Positions 1 through 5,788 of a stretch of DNA of 6,156 bases are shown one piece after another. Within the stretch, counting starts at the first letter, position 1. The number at the start of each line of letters is the position of its first letter. The position numbers and the translations under genes were made by a program. This stretch comes from Bacteroidales bacterium (GTDB lineage Bacteria > Bacteroidota > Bacteroidia > Bacteroidales > WCHB1-69). The stretch lies in the NCBI GenBank assembly GCA_031254735.1, contig JAIRTU010000124.1, positions 1-6,156 of the forward strand, written 5' to 3'. The notes below the pieces were generated by a model. It searched no databases, had not been told where the DNA came from, and was given only the letters and a program-made list of their open reading frames with translations.

Positions 1-166
1 AGGACGACAAAACTTCTGTCGAGGACGACAAAGTATTTGTAATATCTCCCGCAGGGAAAATATTATTCGACAAAAGAAAACGAACGCTCGCGTTCTCTTC
101 TGCCGAAGGCAGCAGAGAATATCGACAGTATGTTGGATAAATATTCGCGTTCTCTAAATTGTTCAT
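1..166 (-). CDS. Possible 5' end of an unrecognised protein (partial at window edge)
   Basis: Reading leftwards, an ATG at 166-164 opens a frame of 55 codons with no stop before the window edge. The peptide starts MNNLENANIYPTYCRYS and ends in a serine-rich stretch with a seven-residue period (LSSSTEV then LSS). Two observations favour this strand. A TACCTTTG promoter element sits just upstream (194-187), giving a leader of about 15 nt. The 11-mer AGAGAACGCGA also occurs twice, 57 bp apart, in the same frame. I recognise no family, and no signal peptide is evident. The plus strand is an alternative: its third frame is open from base 3 to a TAA at 138-140 and would encode the last 45 residues of a charged protein (DDKTSVEDDK... 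to ...REYRQYVG). The sequence alone does not settle which strand is used, or whether this is a non-coding repeat. Confidence 0.33.
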   Translation of the reverse strand, partial: MNNLENANIYPTYCRYSLLPSAEENASVRFLLSNNIFPAGDITNTLSSSTEVLSS

Positions 167-186
167 CGCCCTTAAAAATTATTTCG

Positions 187-194
187 CAAAGGTA
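187..194 (-). promoter_or_regulatory. Bacteroidota -7 promoter element, leftward
   Basis: On the minus strand this reads TACCTTTG, a match to the Bacteroidota housekeeping -7 consensus TAnnTTTG. Transcription would start near 181, about 15 nt before the ATG at 166. No convincing -33 TTTG is visible about 20 bp upstream. The 11-mer TATACCTTTGC here (196-186) is identical to the one in front of the SPOR gene on the other strand. Confidence 0.45.
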
Positions 195-316
195 TACTTC
201 TTATTTTTAGCATAGATAATAATTATTTTATCTTTCGATAAAGAAAATTATACCTTATAAATTATGATTGGGGTTGCGTTCTTTTGTTTCATCAATGTCT
301 CCTTAGTGGTAAAAAA

Positions 317-538
317 AATTACGAATTACGAATTACGAATTACGATTTGGTTGTGCGTGCGGTTCGTTATGTTATCGTTATGTTTATACATCTTACTTAT
401 CCTCTTAATTATGAATTACGAATTACGATTTTGGTTGTGCATAATTCCTTTCGTTGTTTCTTTCTTTATATTTAGGTTGCGAATTAAAAATTGCCGTTTG
501 GGAAGTGCACCGTAATTCGTAATTTGTAATTCGTAATT
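317..538. repeat. AATTACG heptamer arrays, direct and inverted
   Basis: Four perfect AATTACG units lie at 317-344. A second block at 407-427 reads AATTATG, AATTACG, AATTACG. At 511-538 the units are inverted: CGTAATT, CGTAATT, TGTAATT, CGTAATT. The first and last blocks could pair as a 28-bp stem with one mismatch around a loop of about 166 bp. Blocks 1 and 2 are both followed by GATTTGGTTGTGC (one extra T in the second), and a degenerate match (CGTTTGGGAAGTGC) ends at 508. This suggests decayed copies of a unit of roughly 70-90 bp. The flanks outside the arrays do not pair, and no transposase or target-site duplication is visible. Confidence 0.8.
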
Positions 539-604
539 GAAAACAATCTCAGTTCAGACAAAAGGGATTATGCTTTTTTGTTTCATCATCATATTATTAT
601 TCAC

Positions 605-625
605 TATTAGTTATTAGTTATTCAC
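605..625. repeat. TATTAGT short heptamer array
   Basis: TATTAGT at 605-611 and 612-618 is followed by a decayed unit, TATTCAC, at 619-625, so the period is again seven bases. TTCAC appears on both sides (600-604 and 621-625). The array ends about 37 bp before the -7 element of the SPOR gene. Confidence 0.6.
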
Positions 626-661
626 TGTCTAATGCGTGTTTTATAATTAAAAATAATGTTA

Positions 662-669
662 TACCTTTG
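662..669 (+). promoter_or_regulatory. Bacteroidota -7 promoter element for the SPOR gene
   Basis: TACCTTTG matches TAnnTTTG. A TGTTTT at 637-642, 19 bp upstream, could serve as a weak -33 element. Transcription would start near 675. That leaves only about 5 nt before the first ATG (681) but about 30 nt before the ATG at 705, which supports 705 as the working start. Confidence 0.65.
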
Positions 670-704
670 CAGTCTTTTGAATGTGTAAACAAAACTCTTT
701 GGAA

Positions 705-2210
705 ATGACGTTGAAAAATATACTTTTTACTTTATTCTTTTTGTCTGCTGTATCTGCTTACAGTCAGTTTCTTAGCAATAATCCTTATTTCCACATGCTG
801 GCGATGAAAAGCATGACGATGAAAAATGGAAAGGTCGATTTTGTGGAGTATAAAAAAGAAAAAGGTACAAAAAAACCAATAACAAACTATTATACACTGC
901 TGTTTTCAAAAGATATTTATTACACCTCCAACAACAAAAAGATCAACATTCATTTCTTTCGCGAGCGAGATTCTGTTTTGTATATTGTTGATGATAATGC
1001 TTCTTATCGTATTGATTACAAGAAAAAAGAAGTTGTTATAGACGAACGAAACGAAGTGATATTGATCCTGAGAAAACATTATCCGTTTGCTTATTTTTAT
1101 TCCAATCAAATAGGTAGCGAACTGTTGTTGAGAGGAAGGCTGAAAGACTCTGTCTGCACCGATTTTTCCACAACAATGTCTTTTATTGAACGGAAAAATT
1201 TCACCGAGCTCTACCATCTTCAAAAGAAAAATAGAGAGAAAGATGGTTTGGATAATTATTTGCTTTGTTACGAAGATTATGAGTTTCGGAATAAAGACAC
1301 GCTGCTCATTCGCTATGTTTCCAAAATACGCAATCCCAACAGATATGGCAACGGAACAATTACCGAAATTGAAACTAAACTGCTTGCTGCGTCGCTGGAA
1401 GATACGGAATATCTGAAATCGTATTATTATGATTATACGAATTTTTGCCACAACAATTTTTCTTTTTACGACAAAAGAAAATCTTTGCAGGAAAGCAATC
1501 CTGCCAAAAACAACAGGTATACTTTTTTGGCATTGGAACATGAGATGATGTCGTTGTTTTTGCAGATGAAAAACGAGCAGTCGAAATTGTTTCCCCTGAA
1601 AAAAAAGTGGGAAGAAAATACCGCATTGCGTATTTTGAATATGAATCTTATCTGTGTTCCGGCAAAGCAAATTGTTCCGAGTTACGAACTCCGAAAAGAA
1701 GAGATGCCTTTTGTTTTTGCGGAAGAGGCAATTGCACAGGAAAATGAGGAAGAAGAAGTTTCAGAAAATAAGCAGGACGCGCCTGTTTCGGCTGTCGAGA
1801 CAGAAACAGCTACTTCTGACAATGTTGTTGCAGAGACTTTCAACAAAAAAGAAACGGCAAATATTCCTATCAAAGACGTGTATGTGAAGGTTTTTCTGAA
1901 AGAAGACATTTATACGAATATATTGACGTTGAAAGAAATTCAAACGCATTTGCATGATTCGGGACATATCATCACCGTATATTATGCGGTGTTGGGGTCG
2001 TTTAAAGACGCTGAGAATGCCGCGATTTTTTACGCTCGAAAAAAGAGAACGCACAATAATATCCAAAAACTCAACTTGGAAGTTTCCGGATATTATTTAG
2101 TAGGAACAGGTCCGTATAAAACAGAAGAAGAAGCTGTCGATATTGTGAAAGAAAATACAGACAGCTGGATATTACGGAAAGAATTTTATATTGCAGAACC
2201 GAAACAGTAA
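705..2210 (+). CDS. Exported SPOR-domain protein with uncharacterised N-terminal region
   Basis: This is a 501-residue protein. The ATG at 705 is preferred over the in-frame ATG at 681 because the promoter at 662-669 leaves almost no leader for the latter, and because MTLKNILFTLFFLSAVSA is then a clean Sec signal peptide with a likely cut after VSA (residue 18). Residues 20 to about 335 are rich in Lys, Tyr and Phe and match no family I recognise. An acidic, low-complexity linker follows at about 339-384 (EEEEV, AVETETATSD). Residues about 421-495 form a SPOR domain: YYAVLGSFKDAENAA, then GYYLVGTGPYKTEEEA, then WILR. SPOR domains bind denuded glycan strands of peptidoglycan, often at division sites, so a periplasmic or cell-wall-associated role is likely; that is inferred from the family. 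The gene appears monocistronic and converges on lysS. The N-terminal region's function is unknown. Confidence 0.88.
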   Translation: MTLKNILFTLFFLSAVSAYSQFLSNNPYFHMLAMKSMTMKNGKVDFVEYKKEKGTKKPITNYYTLLFSKDIYYTSNNKKINIHFFRERDSVLYIVDDNASYRIDYKKKEVVIDERNEVILILRKHYPFAYFYSNQIGSELLLRGRLKDSVCTDFSTTMSFIERKNFTELYHLQKKNREKDGLDNYLLCYEDYEFRNKDTLLIRYVSKIRNPNRYGNGTITEIETKLLAASLEDTEYLKSYYYDYTNFCHNNFSFYDKRKSLQESNPAKNNRYTFLALEHEMMSLFLQMKNEQSKLFPLKKKWEENTALRILNMNLICVPAKQIVPSYELRKEEMPFVFAEEAIAQENEEEEVSENKQDAPVSAVETETATSDNVVAETFNKKETANIPIKDVYVKVFLKEDIYTNILTLKEIQTHLHDSGHIITVYYAVLGSFKDAENAAIFYARKKRTHNNIQKLNLEVSGYYLVGTGPYKTEEEAVDIVKENTDSWILRKEFYIAEPKQ

Positions 2211-2218
2211 GCGTTTCG
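2200..2218. terminator. Weak hairpin between convergent genes
   Basis: CGAAAC (2200-2205) and GTTTCG (2213-2218) can form a 6-bp stem with a 7-nt loop that spans the TAA of the SPOR gene. The two genes converge with only 28 bp between stops, so a shared bidirectional terminator would be expected here. The stem is short and lacks a clear T-run on either side, so the call is tentative. Confidence 0.25.
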
Positions 2219-2238
2219 TAAACCAGATCACTCAACAT

Positions 2239-3957
2239 CTACTCAAAGGCTATCCACGCCTCGACTTCGACCAACTGCAAGGCAGGAATATTCAATTTAT
2301 GCTTTTTCCTGAATCCGTTCAAGGTATTGAACAGTTTGGTTGGAACGGCTTCTTTAAGGTCTTCAACCGTCAAGATACCCGATTTGCGAAGCGGGTCGAT
2401 CCACACCAAAGGAATACCTCTGTCTTCAAAATCTTTGTCGGAGGCAACTGTCGGTTTCTTTTCCGGTCGCATCTGCGGAAAAAACAACACATCTTGAATA
2501 GAGGGAGAATTGGTCATAAACATCACCAAACGATCTATTCCTATTCCCATGCCGGAGGTTGGCGGCATGCCGTATTCCAACGCTTTGAGGAAATCCTGAT
2601 CGATAAACATGGCTTCGTCGTCTCCTTTTTCGGACAAACGCAACTGTTCTTCAAAACGATTGCGCTGATCAATAGGATCGTTCAATTCCGAATAAGCATT
2701 CGCCAATTCTTTTCCGTTGACCATTAATTCAAACCGTTCCGTCAACTGCGGATTGGAACGATGCCGTTTGCACAAAGGCGACATCTCTATCGGATAATCA
2801 ATAATGAAAGTCGGTTGAATATAGTTTTTCTCGCATTTTGCACTAAATATTTCATCTATCAGTTTGCCTTTTCCCATGGTTTCGTCGGCTTCGATATCCA
2901 AAGTTCGGCACACTTCGCGGAGTTGATGTTCATTCATTCCGCTAATATCGATTCCGGTATGTTCTTTTACCGCATCCAAAATCGTTACTCGTTTGTACGG
3001 ACGTTTGAACTCGATTGTTTTATCTTCGAGCTTTACGGCTGTTGTTCCGTGAAGTTTCAACGCAATGCGTTCCATCAGTTCTTCCACCGATTCCATCTGC
3101 CAATAATAATCTTTGTAAGCAACATACACTTCCATGCAGGTAAATTCGGGATTATGTGTTCTGTCCATTCCCTCGTTGCGGAAATTGCGACTAAACTCAT
3201 ACACTCCGTCAAAGCCGCCGACAATCAAACGTTTTAGATATAATTCGTTTGCAATACGCAAATACAAAGGCATGTTCAGCGCATTGTGATGCGTAATAAA
3301 AGGACGTGCCGCCGCACCTCCCGGAATAGGCTGCAAAACAGGCGTCTCTACTTCCAAATATCCTTTTTCGTTGTAATATGCACGTATTTCATTGATGATT
3401 TGTGTCCGCTGTCTGAACGTCTTTTTCACTTCCGGGTTTACGATCAAATCCAGATAACGCATTCTGTACCGTTGTTCGGGGTCGGTGAAAGCGTCAAACA
3501 CTTTATCATCGGTTTGTTTAACCACAGGCAGCGGACGCAACGATTTCGACAGCAGGGTAAACGATTGGATATGTATGGTAATTTCGCCCATTTGCGTAAT
3601 AAAGACAAACCCTTTTACACCGATAATATCCCCCAAATCCAACTTTTTGTACACCGAATTGTATAAGGTCTTATCTTCTGTCGGGCATAAATCATCACGT
3701 TTTGCATACACTTGAATACGTCCGGTGTCGTCTTGCAGTTCATAAAAGGCAACAGCCCCCATAATACGCTGGCTCATAATACGTCCGGCAAATGAAATGT
3801 CTTGATACAAGGTGTTGTTTTGAGGAAAGTTTGTCAAAATTTCCGCTGCCGTAACATCTGTCGGATAGGCTGCCGCAGGATATGGTTGAACACCTAATTT
3901 TTCCAACTCTCTCAGCTTTTCTCTACGAATAATTTCCTGTTCGCTTAATTCTATCAT
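2239..3957 (-). CDS. lysS: Lysyl-tRNA synthetase, class II
   Basis: This 572-residue cytoplasmic enzyme activates lysine with ATP and charges tRNA-Lys. An N-terminal OB-fold anticodon-binding domain covers about residues 53-140 (ISFAGRIMSQRIMGAVAFYELQD region). The catalytic domain has motif 1 around 180-212, motif 2 at 259-276 (FRNEGMDRTHNPEFT with the following ME), the NGKELANAYSELNDP segment at 414-428, and motif 3 at 469-477 (GMGIGIDRL with the ATP-binding Arg476). All key elements are intact. After about residue 500 there is a tail of about 70 residues (DKDFEDRGIPLVWIDPLRKSG onwards) that the 505-residue E. coli enzyme lacks; I recall such tails in Bacteroidota LysS. The ATG at 3957-3955 gives the expected N-terminus, and the stop is TAG. 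The gene has its own promoter and a leader with a hairpin, and is divergent from the lipoprotein gene. Confidence 0.98.
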   Translation of the reverse strand: MIELSEQEIIRREKLRELEKLGVQPYPAAAYPTDVTAAEILTNFPQNNTLYQDISFAGRIMSQRIMGAVAFYELQDDTGRIQVYAKRDDLCPTEDKTLYNSVYKKLDLGDIIGVKGFVFITQMGEITIHIQSFTLLSKSLRPLPVVKQTDDKVFDAFTDPEQRYRMRYLDLIVNPEVKKTFRQRTQIINEIRAYYNEKGYLEVETPVLQPIPGGAAARPFITHHNALNMPLYLRIANELYLKRLIVGGFDGVYEFSRNFRNEGMDRTHNPEFTCMEVYVAYKDYYWQMESVEELMERIALKLHGTTAVKLEDKTIEFKRPYKRVTILDAVKEHTGIDISGMNEHQLREVCRTLDIEADETMGKGKLIDEIFSAKCEKNYIQPTFIIDYPIEMSPLCKRHRSNPQLTERFELMVNGKELANAYSELNDPIDQRNRFEEQLRLSEKGDDEAMFIDQDFLKALEYGMPPTSGMGIGIDRLVMFMTNSPSIQDVLFFPQMRPEKKPTVASDKDFEDRGIPLVWIDPLRKSGILTVEDLKEAVPTKLFNTLNGFRKKHKLNIPALQLVEVEAWIAFE

Positions 3958-3983
3958 GTTCTATTTTTTATTTTTTTTTGCTT

Positions 3984-4020
3984 CGCGATCAATCCTTTTC
4001 AACAGAAAAGGGCAGTCGCG
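3984..4020 (-). promoter_or_regulatory. Hairpin in the lysS leader
   Basis: Between the putative lysS promoter and its start codon the leader can fold into a two-part stem. The inner stem is CCTTTTC (3994-4000) with GAAAAGG (4005-4011) around a 4-nt loop, extended by a T-G pair. A small internal loop separates it from the outer stem CGCGA (3984-3988) with TCGCG (4016-4020), also extended by a T-G pair. On the lysS strand it is followed by an A-rich run to the ATG, so it is not an intrinsic terminator for lysS. Read on the plus strand it is followed by ATTTTGTTTTG and could stop antisense transcription. It has no T-box features that I can identify. Its role is unknown. Confidence 0.5.
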
Positions 4021-4057
4021 ATTTTGTTTTGTCTCTGCAACTTTGTCGGAAGCGAAA

Positions 4058-4065
4058 CAAATGTA
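4058..4065 (-). promoter_or_regulatory. lysS: Putative lysS -7 promoter element
   Basis: The minus strand reads TACATTTG, matching TAnnTTTG. A TTTTG lies about 23 bp upstream on the same strand, slightly far for a -33 element. Transcription would start near 4052, giving a leader of about 95 nt that contains the hairpin at 3984-4020. Confidence 0.5.
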
Positions 4066-4229
4066 CAACTTTTTTCAATATATCGAAACAAAACACAAAA
4101 AATTGCATGGAGCATATCGTTTGCGAAGCAGAAAATAAAAAAACGCTGCCACGCCGTTTGCCTTTCGATGAAAGAAACAGTGTTTGGGCGTAATTTTAGA
4201 GCAGCAAGTGTTTATGTCAAAAGAAATGC

Positions 4230-4237
4230 TATCTTTG
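4230..4237 (+). promoter_or_regulatory. Bacteroidota -7 promoter element for the lipoprotein gene
   Basis: TATCTTTG matches TAnnTTTG. Transcription would start near 4243, which rules out the in-frame TTG at 4184 as the start. It leaves a leader of about 42 nt to the ATG at 4286, or about 111 nt to the ATG at 4355. A -33 element is not clear. Confidence 0.6.
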
Positions 4238-4354
4238 TGCAAATTTTATAAATCGGCATTAACTAAAATAAATAAGAAAAGAGAAATGAAAAAATCAAGA
4301 CTGTTAACCGTAATAGCCTCTTTTACTCTTATTTTGCAACAAAAATTGATTGCA

Positions 4355-5629
4355 ATGAAGAAACTATTATTATTGGGTGTAATTTCTCTGTTTTTTTGTT
4401 CTTGCGGGGTTTCGTTTAAAACTTTCGTTAAATATCTTCCGGAGGTAGTTAAGACGATGAATTACACTTCAAAAGAATACAGAATGGGAAAAAAAACAGA
4501 AACATGTTACCATTACGGCAAACCATATCCTTTTGTATCAGAAGACGGATGTATTTACATTTCCTGCAAGGTAAATGACACGACACACCTGTTTCTTTAC
4601 CGGACGGACGGTTCTTTGCCTACATTTGAAGAAGAAATTTACGGAAATATTAAGTTTCCTAAGACAGAGAAGAACATAAAAGTAAGAACAATATTTCCGG
4701 GCGTTACCGTGAAACAAGGACTTCGATATTATAATATAGAGTCGGATTTTTTTGATCACAAACAGTATGTTGTAAGGGTATCTTCCCTATCAAGCGACAC
4801 GGTTCTTCCAAAATGTATGCCGGAAAATGATGAAAACAGATTTTATATTTCTTCAAACATTTTTCCCAAATGGAACGACGTCATGCTGTTGAGTTTTTCC
4901 GATACAAGCATTACCCTTTTCGATTCCGCCGATAGATATAATGCAACGGCGAATGTTACCCTTTTCAATTCCGCCGATGACCGATACGATGCAACGGGTT
5001 TTACTCCTGTTAAATCTGTCATGTCCTCATGTGCAGGCATTCTTGTTTATTTAACAGTGAACGGAACGGAAGAGTTATTCCTTTTTAATACACTCGATAA
5101 AGGGTATCTTTCCTTGCCGCAAAGCGAACAGTATAAAAGAGAAGAGGGTATCTCTGTCGCAAGAATATTTGAGGAAGATTATTCTTTTAGAATTATCAAT
5201 GACACATTGATTCATCAACATACAAACACAATAGCCATGGGTGGTTATGATTCTATCGCCGGAGATATTTTTTATGTAAAAGATTTGTATCGTCCCACTA
5301 TGGGCATGGCATTTATAACTCAATATGATTGGATTATAGACATGAGCGAAGAAGGGAAAGTATATGCAAGAAAAATAAAGGACAGACAATATGAGGAAAA
5401 ACCGCAATATTATCAGGTAAACATATTTGACACCCTTTTACGCATTTCTTTGTTGCCTGTAAATGAGACAAAATACCGGCTTTTTTCTATTATAGATTCG
5501 GTAAATGGGGAAAAGATAACCATGGAGAATATTTGTCAAATGAAGGCATTGCTAAACAAAGAACATGGATTTACAGATAATGCAATCGTTGTCTTGCCTC
5601 CTCGCAACACAATACTTTTGGAAGATTAA
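4355..5629 (+). CDS. Putative lipoprotein of unknown function
   Basis: From the ATG at 4355 the product is 424 residues and begins MKKLLLLGVISLFFCSCG, a short lipoprotein signal with Cys17 as the probable lipidated residue. This suggests anchoring in an outer or inner membrane leaflet. An in-frame ATG at 4286 is closer to the promoter and adds 23 residues that themselves resemble a signal peptide (MKKSRLLTVIASFTLIL...), so the true start is uncertain. The mature part is rich in Tyr, Phe, Ser, Thr and Asp with short alternating hydrophobic strands, which fits an all-beta fold such as a propeller, but no diagnostic motif is present. Residues 187-217 are a tandem duplication. I recognise no family. 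The next ORF begins one base after the stop, so this was probably the first gene of an operon. Confidence 0.8.
   Translation: MKKLLLLGVISLFFCSCGVSFKTFVKYLPEVVKTMNYTSKEYRMGKKTETCYHYGKPYPFVSEDGCIYISCKVNDTTHLFLYRTDGSLPTFEEEIYGNIKFPKTEKNIKVRTIFPGVTVKQGLRYYNIESDFFDHKQYVVRVSSLSSDTVLPKCMPENDENRFYISSNIFPKWNDVMLLSFSDTSITLFDSADRYNATANVTLFNSADDRYDATGFTPVKSVMSSCAGILVYLTVNGTEELFLFNTLDKGYLSLPQSEQYKREEGISVARIFEEDYSFRIINDTLIHQHTNTIAMGGYDSIAGDIFYVKDLYRPTMGMAFITQYDWIIDMSEEGKVYARKIKDRQYEEKPQYYQVNIFDTLLRISLLPVNETKYRLFSIIDSVNGEKITMENICQMKALLNKEHGFTDNAIVVLPPRNTILLED
4913..5005 (+). repeat. In-frame tandem duplication inside the lipoprotein gene
   Basis: Unit 1 (4913-4957, 45 nt) encodes TLFDSADRYNATANV, and unit 2 (4958-5005, 48 nt) encodes TLFNSADDRYDATGFT. 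The first 21 bases differ at one position, and the next 16 at three after a one-codon insertion in unit 2. The similarity fades over the last few codons. This looks like a fairly recent duplication that kept the frame. Confidence 0.85.
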
Positions 5630-5630
5630 A

Positions 5631-5759
5631 ATGAAAATAAACGGCAGATACTTCATCTTACTCTCCTGTTTCGTTTTGACAGTCCTTTTTTGCTGTCTGA
5701 ACAATGCTTTCTTGGCGATGTGGACAAAAGTAATGCTGGAAATACATATAACTGATTAA
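5631..5759 (+). CDS. Small signal-anchor ORF, probably truncated by an insertion sequence
   Basis: An ATG one base after the lipoprotein stop opens a 42-codon frame. It begins MKINGRYFILLSCFVLTVLF and continues CCLNNAFLAMWTK, with a basic start and a long hydrophobic core typical of a signal peptide or membrane anchor. The 1-nt spacing implies translational coupling with the lipoprotein. The last nine or ten residues (VMLEIHITD) are probably read from the IS end, since the element seems to start near 5729. The most likely picture is the N-terminus of a once longer envelope protein cut by the insertion. A genuine small membrane protein cannot be excluded. Confidence 0.45.
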   Translation: MKINGRYFILLSCFVLTVLFCCLNNAFLAMWTKVMLEIHITD

Positions 5760-5765
5760 GATTCA

Positions 5766-5773
5766 TATCTTTG
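5766..5773 (+). promoter_or_regulatory. Putative transposase promoter element
   Basis: TATCTTTG matches TAnnTTTG and lies 15 bp before the transposase ATG, which predicts a leader of about 10 nt. No clear -33 element is present. The element lies inside the presumed IS, as expected for a promoter carried by the IS. Confidence 0.45.
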
Positions 5774-5788
5774 CATTATTTTTTGGAA

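Larger units (their letters stand above)
167..704. other. Repeat-rich intergenic region
   Basis: No convincing gene lies here. The region is very AT-rich and is bounded by divergent promoter elements at 194-187 (leftward) and 662-669 (rightward). It contains a small hairpin at 226-243 (TTTTATC, loop TTTC, GATAAAA), the AATTACG arrays at 317-538, a TATTAGT array at 605-625, and a 13-mer TTTTGTTTCATCA present at both 284-296 and 576-588. Short open frames across 264-515 translate the heptamers into NYELRIT-type repeats and look like artefacts. Confidence 0.7.
3958..4285. other. Divergent intergenic region between lysS and the lipoprotein gene
   Basis: This stretch holds the lysS leader and promoter on the left and the lipoprotein promoter on the right. 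Between them (about 4066-4229) I see only AT-rich DNA and a small CTTTC-GAT-GAAAG palindrome near 4162-4174. Short open frames across 3956-4251 have no signal, motif or credible start context and are not called as genes. Confidence 0.7.

Noticed and set aside
264..515. Open frame giving NYELRITI-type peptides between the repeat arrays
   Set aside because: The peptide is a direct readout of AATTACG heptamers, with no promoter element or other coding sign. Such frames are common artefacts of this repeat.
317..538. CRISPR array
   Set aside because: The units are contiguous heptamers without regular spacers, and no cas genes are present.
681..704. ATG at 681 as the SPOR-gene start
   Set aside because: It lies about 5 nt after the predicted transcription start and adds MCKQNSLE before a signal peptide that is complete without it.
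906..1670. Long open frame on the minus strand inside the SPOR gene
   Set aside because: It overlaps fully with a gene that has a promoter, a signal peptide and a recognisable domain. Its own translation has no motif.
2191..2727. Plus-strand open frames opposite lysS, including 2761-3237 and 3286-3666
   Set aside because: They are shadows of a fully intact lysS. Their peptides are rich in His, Phe and Arg with no family resemblance.
3984..4065. T-box or amino-acid riboswitch in the lysS leader
   Set aside because: I found no T-box consensus and no terminator/antiterminator pair. The hairpin is followed by A-rich, not T-rich, sequence on the lysS strand.
3956..4251. Three overlapping short plus-strand frames between lysS and the lipoprotein gene
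   Set aside because: They start in or beside the lysS leader, have no promoter in the right place, and read AT-rich leader and promoter DNA.
4184..4285. TTG at 4184 as an upstream start for the lipoprotein gene
   Set aside because: It lies upstream of the -7 element at 4230-4237 and would put charged, non-signal sequence before the signal peptide.
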